Source: Thalassiosira profunda
Lineage: Eukaryota > Bacillariophyta > Thalassiosirophyceae > Thalassiosirales > Thalassiosiraceae
Reading direction: 5' to 3'
DNA: 21,545 nt
NCBI GenBank assembly: GCA_036939355.1
Contig: JALLAP010000581.1
Location: 1-21,545 of the forward strand
Positions 9,646-20,100 of this stretch are shown here, in pieces. Under the pieces are notes generated by a model, which worked only from the letters and a program-made list of their open reading frames with translations, searched no databases and was not told where the DNA came from. Numbering within the stretch: position 1 is the stretch's first letter; every line of letters starts with the position of its first letter. The translations under genes and the position numbers were made by a program.

Positions 9646-11772
9646 ATGGCAAGACGGGCAGGGGCTCTCATATTTTCCGCAGCTGCACTTTCGTCTCGGA
9701 CTGTCGGATCAAGTGCCTTTTCCCTCGCGTCGCGATCACATCACCATCCTCTGCTGCTGCGTGCGCCATCAACACCACTTCGCTCGCCATCGAGGCGTCA
9801 GTTGTCACTGCTCGTTCGAGGGGGCAGCAGCGCCGCTGGTTCCACACTCACTGATAGCACCGAGGACGAGCCACGCACCGGCTGGCTGCACAACACAGAG
9901 CCCAAGTATTACTCACCGGAGTCATCCGGAGACAACAGCCCCGCAATGAAGAGACTCCTCGCCGATAAGATGAAGGAGTATCGCAATCATCGCATGATCA
10001 GTCCTCCCGCCATTCATCCCTGCGGGGAAAACAAGAAGATGGCGGTGACGGAGCACAGAATTGCAATTCCTCTCTATCACACGGACTTGGAGGCCGCTGC
10101 CGCGGGTGCACCGAGAGATACAATTACCACTGTGGACCGGATTGATGCCGGTTACAACACCGTCGAATCGCTGGAAAGGCCCACCGTCGATGTGTACTTT
10201 ACAATCACGGAGCTGGTGTCCAACACTGCAGACGAAGAGTTCTTTGCGTCTCTCTCCAATCAGAGCCTTTCGCCTCGTCAACGTGCCACGCTGTATTTGC
10301 AACGAGATGGAGGCAATGGACTGGATGCATCGCGCATGATATTGTATCTCCAGGGAGGGCCGGGGTTCGGGTGCGCCGCGCCGGTCAGCGGCCTATCGCT
10401 GGCATCGGCCAAATCCAGCTGGGCCTCGTCGGCGTTGTTCGGAGACGTCACGAACTTGGACGGGAAGACGTTCGAACGGATCGTATTGATGGATCAGCGG
10501 GGCACGGGGAAAAGCTCGGCTGTCTCCAAGCAGAGATTGCAAAAGTTGTTCCCCGATCTGTTTCTATTGGACGACTCGGCATCCTCGGCGGGGGAATCGG
10601 CGCAGGTGCAGCTGGAGAGGGCAAAGGTGCAAAAGGCAGTGTCAGAAGCAACCGATTACTTGGCGAAGTTTCGCGCAGACTCGATTGTGAGGGATGCCGA
10701 ATGGATCAAGGAGGCACTGGCTCGCCCTTTTCCGTCGGTGAAAGAGGAAGCAACCGAGGATGACACGCCAAATCCCTGGGGAGCCGCATTGGGCCAGAGC
10801 TTTGGGGGCTTCTGCATCATGACCTACCTCTCTTCGATCACACATCCTCCCAAGATGTGTCTCCTTACTGGTGGCATCGCACCGATGAACACGCCCGTGC
10901 GGGAAGTGTACGATCGGCTGTGGCTGCGTGTGAAGGAACGGAGTCTCAAGTATTACGAGCAGTATCCAGGAGACGTGTCGGTGGTGAAGAGGATCGTGAG
11001 ACGGCTTCTCTTGCAGGAGAGCGATTCAACGCAGCCGCCCGTAAAGCTACCGTCCGGAGGAATACTGACGGCACGCAGATTCCTGCAGCTAGGGCTGGCC
11101 TTGGGAGGCTCTCCGGGATCGGCCTTTGCCAACATTCACTCGGTCATCAACTCGGCTTTCTTGGATGATGATCTAGATGAGCTGTCAGGAGCCTTTCTCA
11201 AGCGGATCGATTATGAGCAGTCATTCGATGACGCGCCGTTGTATTTCCTCCTCCATGAAAGCATTTACGCCGACGGGCCATCTGCAGGTGCAACCTCCTG
11301 GGCGGCGCATTCATCATACGAGGAGTATGCATCGTCCACGCCAGAGTTTGACTATCGCGCGACCCCAAAGGGCGATAACGAACAACCAACTCTCTTCTTC
11401 GGCGAAATGGTATTCCCGTGGATGGCCCACGGTGATTTCGCGGAGGTGTCTGGCCCCGGGATGCAAATGCTGTCGGAGGCCCTAGCAAAGAAGGACGACT
11501 GGGCACCGTTGTTCGACGGCTCCAACATGCGGTTGGCCCTTGGCAGCGATGGCAAGTCTCCCAAGTCCAGAGTTGCAAGTGCAACTTACTACGATGACCT
11601 CTATGTTGACTTTGACTGTGCGATGAAGCTAGTTCAGCGCGGTGCGCCTCTTGAAGGGGTCAAAGTGTGGGTAACGAACGAATACCAGCACAGCGGCTTG
11701 AGGGATGACGGTGCCAACATCGTTTGCAAGTTAGTGAGCATGGCGAAGGGGAGCATCCACGTGCCAAGCTGA
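9646..11772 (+). CDS. S33-family alpha/beta hydrolase, prolyl-iminopeptidase-like, with targeting presequence
   Basis: Probable serine aminopeptidase of the proline iminopeptidase (S33) type, which removes N-terminal proline from peptides; the substrate here is inferred. ATG 9646 is chosen because the reading frame one codon upstream begins with GTG. The single-exon product is 708 aa. Motifs: oxyanion-loop QGGPG (236-240), DQRGTGKS (283-290), nucleophile elbow G-Q-S385-F-G-G, acid candidates in YYDDLYVD (648-655), and His682 in NEYQHSGLRDDG. The family is usually 300-550 aa, so this one carries about 130 extra N-terminal residues. The N-terminus has a hydrophobic core (GALIFSAAALSS) followed by GSSA|FSLASR and an Arg/Ser-rich stretch, which resembles the signal-plus-transit peptides with Phe at +1 used for heterokont plastids. 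Mitochondrial or secretory targeting is the alternative. Confidence 0.85.
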   Translation: MARRAGALIFSAAALSSRTVGSSAFSLASRSHHHPLLLRAPSTPLRSPSRRQLSLLVRGGSSAAGSTLTDSTEDEPRTGWLHNTEPKYYSPESSGDNSPAMKRLLADKMKEYRNHRMISPPAIHPCGENKKMAVTEHRIAIPLYHTDLEAAAAGAPRDTITTVDRIDAGYNTVESLERPTVDVYFTITELVSNTADEEFFASLSNQSLSPRQRATLYLQRDGGNGLDASRMILYLQGGPGFGCAAPVSGLSLASAKSSWASSALFGDVTNLDGKTFERIVLMDQRGTGKSSAVSKQRLQKLFPDLFLLDDSASSAGESAQVQLERAKVQKAVSEATDYLAKFRADSIVRDAEWIKEALARPFPSVKEEATEDDTPNPWGAALGQSFGGFCIMTYLSSITHPPKMCLLTGGIAPMNTPVREVYDRLWLRVKERSLKYYEQYPGDVSVVKRIVRRLLLQESDSTQPPVKLPSGGILTARRFLQLGLALGGSPGSAFANIHSVINSAFLDDDLDELSGAFLKRIDYEQSFDDAPLYFLLHESIYADGPSAGATSWAAHSSYEEYASSTPEFDYRATPKGDNEQPTLFFGEMVFPWMAHGDFAEVSGPGMQMLSEALAKKDDWAPLFDGSNMRLALGSDGKSPKSRVASATYYDDLYVDFDCAMKLVQRGAPLEGVKVWVTNEYQHSGLRDDGANIVCKLVSMAKGSIHVPS

Positions 11773-12108
11773 GCGTTTAACTGGTCTTCGTTCCTAAGGA
11801 TGGTACCTATGAGATAAAGAGGTCAAGTCTGCTACCGTTGATTCTACTTTTATCTAATGGTAAAAAGAGAGCCAAAGATACCATCAGCTCTCTCGCCAAA
11901 ACCATCAAGCAGGGCTTTTGTCCCAGCTTGTATTGATTGTCTCAACCTCCTGACTTTGGTGTAAGCGTTCCGTACTGAGTGCCCGTGCACCCAGTTTTGT
12001 GAGCCCTAGCGTTGCTGGATGCGGAACACTTGCGTATGTTCATCCACCTGCCCACACCCCATTTTAACTGCAAATCATGTTATTCTTAGGCCAACCTACG
12101 CACCAACT
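11773..12108. other. Convergent 3' intergenic region
   Basis: 336 nt between the S33 hydrolase (plus) and the LHC gene (minus), holding both 3' UTRs. A small hairpin, AGAGAGC (11866-11872) with GCTCTCT (11887-11893), is the only structure noticed. No gene seen. Confidence 0.6.
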
Positions 12109-12702
12109 TTAGGGGTCGTAGATGAAGGGAAGGCCGGTGATGAGGTTGTCGTACCCGTCGAAGCCCGGGACGGCGAGGTTCTGCGAGTCGTGGCGGATGA
12201 GCTCGAGGAAGGCGAGCATGGCCAGGCGCCCGTGCTGGAGCTCGGCCGTCTGCCGCTTGGCGAGGATGTCGTCCGGGAGGTCGAGGACGCCCGTCGGGGA
12301 GGTGAACCAGCCGTAGGTCTCGACGCACCCGACGAAGGCGACGATCTGCGCCCACCCCAGGAAGGGGATGGCGTTGATGGCCGCGATGCCGTTGGGGACG
12401 TCGTTCGTGCTGAGCTGGCCGGGGACGAGGTCGTATCCGAAGCGGTACGTCTCGGGGGCGATGTAGCCGAGGACGGCGAGCTGGGCCACGCGGCCGTGCT
12501 TGAGCTCGGCGAGGCGGTACTCGTCGAACTTCTCCTGGGAGATGCCGTCGCTGAGGCCGGCCGGGTCCCAGAAGCCGACGGGGGGCAATGCGCCGATCTC
12601 GTTCTCGAACGCGTTGAGGGCCGAGGTGGTCTTGGCCACCGGGGCGGGGGCGAAGGCGGCGGCCGAGGCGGCGACGGTGGCGAGGACGGCGAGCTTCATC
12701 AT
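12109..12702 (-). CDS. Fucoxanthin-chlorophyll a/c-binding protein (LHC superfamily)
   Basis: Thylakoid light-harvesting antenna protein binding chlorophyll a/c and fucoxanthin. Intronless, 197 aa, typical FCP length. An N-terminal signal peptide with cleavage motif AAA|FAP (14-19) and a short transit peptide direct it through the ER-derived membranes of a complex plastid. Helix 1 contains AELKHGRVAQLAVLGY (Glu66, His69, Arg71), helix 2 spans about 109-132, and helix 3 contains AELQHGRLAMLAFLE (Glu154, His157, Arg159). The paired E-x2-H-x-R signatures are the conserved chlorophyll ligands and salt-bridge residues. Two adjacent ATGs (12702 and 12699) are possible starts; the product differs by one Met. 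The codons are strongly C/G-ending, as expected of a highly expressed gene. It is divergent from PSBU and has a TATA box upstream. I cannot decide the Lhcf/Lhcr subgroup by eye. Confidence 0.95.
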   Translation of the reverse strand: MMKLAVLATVAASAAAFAPAPVAKTTSALNAFENEIGALPPVGFWDPAGLSDGISQEKFDEYRLAELKHGRVAQLAVLGYIAPETYRFGYDLVPGQLSTNDVPNGIAAINAIPFLGWAQIVAFVGCVETYGWFTSPTGVLDLPDDILAKRQTAELQHGRLAMLAFLELIRHDSQNLAVPGFDGYDNLITGLPFIYDP

Positions 12703-12843
12703 GGTTGCAAAAGGGTGGCAAAAAGTGGTTTGGAAAGCAAGCCAAGTTGCAGCAAATCTCGTGCGTGGCTCGGCTGCTTGAAGTTTGGGAGAGGAGAATC
12801 CAATCTTCGCCTGACCTTCGTCGGTAATTCAGGGGGCAAATGA

Positions 12844-12851
12844 TTTTTATA
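12844..12851 (-). promoter_or_regulatory. TATA box of the LHC gene
   Basis: TATAAAAA on the minus strand, 142 nt upstream of the LHC ATG, which implies a 5' UTR of roughly 110 nt. It is a clear consensus in an otherwise GC-rich upstream region. Confidence 0.6.
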
Positions 12852-12884
12852 GGGCGCGTTCCCCTAAATTGAGCATTTCCTCTT

Positions 12885-12896
12885 GGTGCATGCACC
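12885..12896. promoter_or_regulatory. 12-bp perfect palindrome, candidate dimeric factor site
   Basis: GGTGCATGCACC is its own reverse complement. It lies 34 bp upstream of the LHC TATA box and about 124 bp upstream of the PSBU ATG, so it could serve both genes. No known factor is assigned. Confidence 0.4.
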
Positions 12897-13019
12897 TTCA
12901 CTACGGGGGGCCAGCCCTCGTGCCCCAAATCCCAGCACCTTCGTCAGTCTCTTGCTCTTGGGATCCTGCTTCCGCCGCGCCCTCCCACTTTGCTGTAAAC
13001 CCCCTCCTACACCGTCAAG

Positions 13020-13791
13020 ATGAAGCTCGCTATCGTTGCCGCCCTTGTCTCGTAAGTCCACCGCTGCTGTGGCCGTTGGATGCGGGTCGAGGGCCTGGGC
13101 GGTCGTTGGGTGGCGCGCCTCGGAGTGGCTGAAACAAGCGTTGGCGGATGGGCCGAGAGAGCCGTGGGATTGCCCCTCCGGCTGATGCTCCTCCTACGAA
13201 CCGAGAGGGAGGGCCCAATCAATTCGACTGCCCAGCGGAGCGAGGCAACTGGCATGGCGGAGGGCCGAATTGCTGTCTTGCGGAGAACGTATTGCAATTT
13301 TTTTTGCTCATATCACGTGCTCAATTGCTTACCATCGCCGTTCCTTCCTCCGCTTCATCTATCCCACTTGTTGCAGCACCGCCGCCGCGTTCGCGCCCAA
13401 CGCGCAACCGGCCGCCCAGACCGCCCTCAACGCCGAGAGCGACCGCCGCAACTTCCTCGGCGCCGCCGCCGCGTTCGGCGCCGCCGCCATCCCGGCGGCC
13501 GCCAGCGCCAAGGTCGACTACGAGAACATTTCCTACCTCGGCGGGGGACAGATCGTCGACATCAACAACGCCAACGTCCGCGCGTACATCCGCATGCCGG
13601 GGATGTACCCCAACGCGGCCGGGAAGATCGTCTCCCACGGACCGTACAAGTCCGTGAGCGACGTGTACAACATCCCGGGATTGTCGTCGGCCGAGAAGGA
13701 CGTCATCAAGAAGTACGAGAGCCGATTCACCGCCAAGGAGCCCAGCCCCGAATACGTCATCGACCGCATCAACAACGGCCTCTACCGTTAA
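13020..13791 (+). CDS. psbU: PsbU, photosystem II 12-kDa extrinsic oxygen-evolving protein
   Basis: Lumenal subunit stabilising the Mn4CaO5 cluster of photosystem II in cyanobacteria and red-lineage algae. Exons 13020-13051 and 13377-13791 give 148 aa; the joint restores Ser11 from a split codon (phase 2). ORFs read without splicing miss the first exon. Targeting is three-part: a signal peptide (1-15) ending AAA|FAP, a short transit peptide, then S-D-R34-R35-N-F-L-G plus an Ala-rich core ending AAASA|KVDY, a Tat-type thylakoid signal. The mature protein would be 93 residues, the usual PsbU size. It carries the helix-hairpin-helix region from IVDINNANV through IPGLSSAEKDVI and ends in INNGLYR. 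Its neighbour is a divergent LHC gene. Confidence 0.93.
13052..13376 (+). other. PSBU intron within the signal-peptide coding sequence
   Basis: 325-nt GT-AG intron, donor GTAAGT, acceptor TTGTTGCAG with a pyrimidine-rich tract before it. It is about four times longer than the other introns here (67-91 nt). It contains a CACGTG hexamer at 13314-13319 and a T8 run just upstream of it. Confidence 0.88.
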
Positions 13792-14199
13792 GGTGTTTCG
13801 CCGACTTTAGACTGCTGTCTTGTTGGCCGAACTGCTCCGTACTGTTTAATTGAATCGTTGGTATTATTAGCAGAATTCCTCCGACGAAGCCAGATCACTT
13901 CTGTGGGTACCTTATTTGCCTGAGGTCCCTCTTCGTCCAAACTTCGCGTTTGGTGTTTCATCCACAGAATTGGCTTTGAGTGGGGCATGCGGTTGATCCA
14001 GTTGCAAGTGTTTTAGATCTGACCCGTAGGTACAATCGAAGAGGGGGATGGCTCTGGTATTCTAACTAAGTACTAAGAATCTCCTTTTGAAGGCAACTCT
14101 GTGTATCATCAGAGCTGTTCTTGTATCATCAGGATCGATGAAGCAAAGGTGCAAGAGAAGTCCCTCGAACCTTCTATGCATAACTACTTCTTCGGTAGA
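13792..14199. other. Convergent 3' intergenic region
   Basis: 408 nt between the PSBU stop and the stop of the minus-strand helicase gene. It contains an 11-bp direct repeat TGTATCATCAG at 14102-14112 and 14122-14132. No gene or RNA was recognised; presumed 3' UTRs of both genes. Confidence 0.6.
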
Positions 14200-17100
14200 T
14201 CAGATAAACCGCCCCAACTCCTGAATAGTCTGGCAGATGCCTTTGAAATGAAACTCGTATTGAGTCCCAAGGAAAATATCCTCCACTAGACTCCGCATAT
14301 CATCCACCACTTCAACGAGGTAGGAATCACCCAGAAACGAGGCGAAGAACGAGCTTGCCATCGCCTCGAAGCGAAGGACTTCAGAAAAGCGCCCTTCAAC
14401 GTTGTACCCTCCCTTCGAGCGAGGGGTAGCCTTCTCGAACAAGGCATTCTTTGCGTACCGACAAAGCTCTCTCCCCGCTTCCAAGGCTTTCAAATGCCTC
14501 CTGCACTGTACCAAGAGCGGCCTGTCGTTTCCTTTGTTTGGCCCAAAGTGATCCGTGGCTTCCATAAACTTCTTCCTCACCAAGTCAAATGGCTCGTGTT
14601 TTTGGATCATTGACAGGGCCTGAACAACGTTCAAGACCCCCTATCATCAGATGTATCGCGTTAGTGATGAATGAGTTTGGACAATCTTCGCTGTCACGTC
14701 TACTTACCCTCGCTTTGTGCTGAGACGGGGTCATTTCTTCTTGGCCTTCATCGATACTATCGACTGATTGCGCTAGCTCTAGCTCATTCAGTCTCCAGAA
14801 GGCGTAGTTTGCCATATCCACGCCTCTGCCCCTCCTGCAATCAGCTTCGATCAAATACAGCTGATTACGAGCTCGCGTGAGGGCGGTGTAGAGCAACATC
14901 GCCTCGTCAGAAACCTCGGGATGTGTCAGCCGGTAGTCGCAATCCTCAAGAATGGTACCGCAGATCTTTTCCCCTGAAGTTGTCGTCTCGGTGATGCCCG
15001 CGGAGCTCGAGAGCCAGCGCAGAGCGTTCTTCCAAGCGTCACCACTTCCGCGCTCTTCGATGTAAGCAAAGAAGCCAATGAGGGCCACGGAATCGAACTC
15101 CAGCCTGTCCAAACACAACCATGCAGGAGTGTTAGATAAGAGCTCGGACGGCAATGCAATTGAGATAGTACGCACCCTTTCGCCTCCCTCACACCAAACA
15201 GATCATTTTCAATGCCGAGCTCGCGGAATCGATCACGGAGCTCAGGTACCTTTTCATCTGGCGCGATGAAGACGCAGTTGGCTCCCCGAAAGACCTTCGT
15301 CAACTCCTCAATTGCTTTCAGACGAAGGGTCTTGGGAATCTTCCCTCTGATCAAAGCTCGTTCCTCGAAGAGAGGAATCTTGAACGAGCGCGCCAGGAGT
15401 CTTCGAACAGCAGTGGCGAGGCGCAGGTTCTCTTCGTGGGTCCGATGGTTGGTCTTCAACGAGATAACCTGCAAGACATCATTCACGCGAGTGCCTCTCT
15501 CGCAATGGGTGAAGAAGACTTCGTTCACCCCCTTCGCATTCATCTTCACACCCTCTTCAACACTTTGGGCCGGGTCTATGTTGAAAAACACGGAGCGTGT
15601 ATTCGACATGCGCAAAAGCAGAGCTTGGTCGAGTGCAGTCTAGGACAGCAGCAATGAATGAGATCGAGTGAGAAGAGGTGAGTTGGATGAGAGGACGAGT
15701 ATGCCAAGCTCAAGAGTCGACTCACGAAGTCTTGCGCCTCGTCCGCGAAGACCATGTCGAAGAAATACGGCCTCTCTGCCCCTCCTTCCTCGTCCAGCAA
15801 GTCAATTTCGCCTCTTCGATTCACTCGGTCCCTCCACGGCACGAACACGCTATCGCGATAGACGCTGGGCCCATGTGCAAGGATGTAGATGCTCCTATCG
15901 GCCTCGTCCCAGCCGGCTTCGGCATTCTTCCATCGCTCGTACTTCTCGAATAGGTCGTAACAAACCTCGCGCTGAGGTTGAGTCAGACCAAACCTCGACG
16001 GCAAACCAATGTATGCATCGAGCAACAAAGCTTTTTTCGTCGCGGCGCATTCAGCGTGGCTTTTGATGGTTGTGATGGCTTGCCAGAGTGTCAGGGCCTC
16101 GAGATTTGACTCGTTCATGGCTTTCTTCTCTCTCTCGTTGAGGTAGTCACCAATAAACTGACGACAGAAAGACGTCCCAACGTCTTCATCGCAGTCAAAG
16201 TGGACTTGGTTGAACCTAACGAACGACCTCTGCTGAGAATCGTCGTCAGGGGTCACACGCTTAGCCAGCAGCTGCATGAGCCTGTCATACGTAAAAAACG
16301 AGACGTGCCTCGCGTCATCACTCCTCTTCTCTTCCACTGCCGTTTTGATGGCATTTACCAACCGCGGCAAACGAGACACGACGAGAATCCTTTTAGAAGC
16401 GTCTTCGTGGGAAGCCTTACGAATCATCAGACTGAGCCGATGCGCTAATGAGATGAGCGAGGGGGAGACGGAGTTCAACCCAATCAAACAGTTTACGCAC
16501 AGTGTCTTGCCAACCCCCGCCCCGCCTCGGATGAGGCTGCTCATATCAGCACTCTCCTCCGCCAATATGGTAGCATTTTTGTTCATTTCATCCTCGCTTG
16601 TACCGAAGAGAGCTCTGTTCACTGTATTGATCGACGACAGGGCATTGTTTAACGGCGCGAGATTGAAGAAGCGAGGCATCTGCACTGGGAAATCAGGATC
16701 ATTGCTTACCTAGCTCCTCGCTGTAGACGACGCGCTTGTTCGCATGGAAATCTGAGTCACTGACGCGGTCCAAGTCTCCTTTATCAACGTTCAACGTGTA
16801 GAGTTTCATGGTAGTTGCAGTCCAAATGCTCGTCGAAGTAAGCTCAAGAAGGTGCATGTCAGAGCCTAGCTTCAGGCACAACTCGTTGTGCGGTAGGAAC
16901 CGATCTGCAATCTTGCTTTTGCTCCTCAGAAACTCAGTGTTGGACAGCAGCGTCTTGAAAAGAGAGGCCTTTTGGTCAGGCACGATGGCCCAGACCACAA
17001 CACCAATATTGGAAACCCCTTCTGCCTCGCCGCCAATGAAAGGGCTGAATAGCACAATTTCGTCGCTCTTGGACGACAAACGGGCAGCCAGCACCTCAAA

Positions 17101-20100
17101 CGTATCTGTCGTGCCCACAATGCCTCGCCGGTGACACTTCGTACGGGAGACTCCAGATCGACCGATTTCAGATGGCATCAATCCCTTGATCGATCCGACA
17201 AAGGCCGACGCATCCGCGCTATCAGTACGAAGCCGATCGTACACCGCACTGTCCAACAAAACCACTCTGTGAACCTGGTCCGAGTTGATCTTTGGCTCCA
17301 CCAGGCGGGCTTCGAAACACGAAAAGTCCAAACGAGCGACATCGTCGTCGGACAGAATTTCCATCCTTTTCGCCTCATCCATCTCGCAGGACTCTGGCGA
17401 CTCAAGGTACTGCTCCGCCGGTACAGCGGCAATGGCTGCAGTCTTCAACGTTTCTTCCCAAGAATGGGAAGCCTCTGATTTCATGGGAGAAATCTGCGGC
17501 AGAAACTTCCAGGCTTCGACTTGTGACGCCGGCAAACTGCCACCATGCTGCGAGAGGTTCGAATGCAAGGGCCACGCAGAAGTTAGCTGGCCTTGAATTA
17601 TCGAAGCCGCCAAGAGAATACCACACTCACCTCAAGAATCAATTGTGTGACAGCTTCAAACTTGAAGAAGAATGAGTAATGGCAAGCGGTGAGCCCCTCC
17701 GGATTGACCGCATGCACGTCGGCGCCCATTTGCAGGCAGATGCTAGCGGTGACTGGATCGTTGGCTTGAGCGGTGTGCATCAAAATCGTGTGCCCTCTCT
17801 CGTCCTTAATCTCAATGTCGAACCTCACGTTCTGATTGGTGCCCGTAATAGCCTGTATCTCGGCCTCGGTCTCGCTCACGCGCTTCACTGCAGCTGCGAT
17901 TTTAGCACCGTACTTGGCTAGCACTTTCTTTTTCTCGGCGATCTTCGCTGGCCATTCCTCCATCTTCTTCTGACCGTCCTTCAAACGATCTTGGAGTCCT
18001 GCGAGAGCTTGGGCTGCTTTCTCTCGCTTCTTTTCTTCTCCCTCCCCGTCCTTGAGCCGTCGCGAAGCGATCTTTTTCTCCTCAGCATCTGCCGCTTTCA
18101 CTCTGAGAGCGAGAGGATCCAAGAGATCAGTGCCAGGAGCAAAACATCACAAAAGATACATAGTATATCAGCACTCACTCCACCTCCAACTGCTTGCTCT
18201 TCATCTCTTTGAGCGCCTTGAGCTCTCGCCGTTTGTTCCGCCACGTTTTCGCCTCCTCGCCATCAGCATCGACAACAGCCCTATCGCCTGCTTCGATCTC
18301 TCTTTGGAGCTGACATAGCTCAAACTCCTTCTCTCGAATCTCGCGCTCTCTCGCCTTTCTCTTCTTCTCGTACGCTTCGCCAATGCCCAATTTGTCGTTC
18401 TTCACCGACTCAGCGAGATCGCGGGCCTCCTTCTTCTTCCTCTTGTTTTCATCGAGCTTGTCCAACCCTTCCTGGGTCCAGTCAAGAGCTTTGTGTGTCA
18501 TTTTTTGCAGCAGGGTTGGCTGTGCGGTATCATCGCCAGCTCTATTGGTAGGAGGAGATTAGAGTCAGAGAACGCAAGAGCAAGATCAGGGCATGCGAGC
18601 AGACAAGACCAAGAAACGTACTCTTTTTTCTTGTCCTCAATCTTCTTTTTCAGCCTATTCTCCTCTCCCCTTTCTCCTGCGTCAATTTCGACTCCCATGA
18701 TCTTCACGGACGGCCCAGTCCACTCAGCGGCGAATGCTCTGTACCCAGAGACAGTTTTCTTGAGGTCATTCTCTTCGACAGCTTTGCTTCGCCTCAGCTC
18801 AGCAAGAGCACTCCGCTGCTTCTGCACCTTCTCCTCGAGACAAAGCAGCTCTCTGGCAGCGGGCACCGTTTCGCTGTTCCGGAGTAGCCGGAATATGGGA
18901 GCAGTGGAAGCACTCGGTGCTGGAATATGCGCGATGTAGGATGGCAGCTGCTGCCCGTCAATCGAAACCGTCGCCTTCTTCGCTAGATCCTTCGGGGTTT
19001 TTGATTGCTCAATCGCCGCCAGGTGGGCCCTCTGATGAGACGATGCAATCAGTTCCTCCGCCTCGCCAACGTATGAATTCATGTATTCAGTTTGCTTTTG
19101 CGTCTTCCAATCATCGGCGCTGGGCTCTGTCTGGTTCTGCTCGCCCTGCTCTGTCGATACCAGCTTTTGTTTCTCTTTTGCCGAAGCTATTTCATCCGTC
19201 GAAACAATCTTCACGGGATCTTCAGTCCCTTTCACACTAGACTTGTCAACCCCAGAGGCTCGTCGAACGACCTTTCGTACTCCAGATAAAGAGTATTCTT
19301 TGCGAGGTAGAGTGCTCAGCTTCTTGCCGATGACTGCAACCTGCGCTCGTTTTCCACTGCCTGTCGCAGATGCAAGGGGCTTCGTTTTTGACTTCGCGGC
19401 AGGCTTCCTAGTACCATCGAAAGCCTTTGGAGCCCCTTTCTGCGCATTCCTCTTCTCCAAAACCCTCTTCTCCGACGAAGCAAACGACGACGTAGCTTCA
19501 GCATTCTTTGTCAGATCTGCAGCAACACTAGTTGGAGACCCGCGACCCTCCACGGCACCATCGTCATTCTCCACCTTGGCGGCCGCTTTGGCCGCAGAGA
19601 GCACGTCCTCACAAAAGTCCCTCTGCACCCCGACGGCGATGCCACCCAGAACCGAGTCAAGGAATCGAGCGTCCTCCTCACTTGCAGTGCCGGTGGCGAC
19701 GGAGGCGAGAACATCGAGGCAGTCTTCGTAAATCTCCACGAAATCCGACGCGTGGAAGCCAGCAACATTGAACTCCCTGCAGAGGCTTTCCATGTAGCTC
19801 TGTGGAGTACCTGTCATGAATGGGGCATAGTCTTTGATGACGCCATCCAATGACGCGACAGGAGGGGAAGAGTTCGTACCGCTCACGGTATCATTCTCTA
19901 AGTCAGGGTCATTGTCATTGGCTTTGGACGCAGAAGAAGACAGAGCAGAGTTGGTACCGTTCCGGTCGATTCCCTCCTTTCCTCCGGCGACCTTGTTCCA
20001 GCCGGGCCTGTCATTGTCGTCACGAGGGTACTTCTGAGCAACCCTCTCTGCTTTCTTCGGGGTTTGTTGGACCTCACCCTCACTGATACCTGGCACTAGT

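Larger units (their letters stand above)
12703..13019. promoter_or_regulatory. Shared divergent promoter region, LHC and PSBU
   Basis: 317 nt separate the two start codons of head-to-head photosynthesis genes. It contains the LHC TATA box (12844-12851) and a 12-bp palindrome (12885-12896). No TATA was seen on the PSBU side, whose immediate upstream sequence is pyrimidine-rich. Confidence 0.65.

Noticed and set aside
12019..12843. 274-residue plus-strand frame opposite the LHC gene
   Set aside because: It is the complement of a GC-rich, well-supported FCP gene; low-complexity translation with no domain.
12086..12928. 280-residue minus-strand frame overlapping the LHC in another frame
   Set aside because: Arg/Pro-rich shadow of the FCP gene extending into its promoter and TATA box.
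16680..16709. Intron of 25-30 nt ending at the acceptors just before 16679
   Set aside because: Far shorter than any other intron here, and the 30-nt version breaks the frame. An 88-nt intron ending at 16622 keeps phase 1.
17587..17630. 44-nt intron in the ankyrin region
   Set aside because: In phase but unusually short, and it inserts residues that disrupt the ankyrin consensus. The acceptor at 17548 gives 83 nt and LILEHGGSLP.
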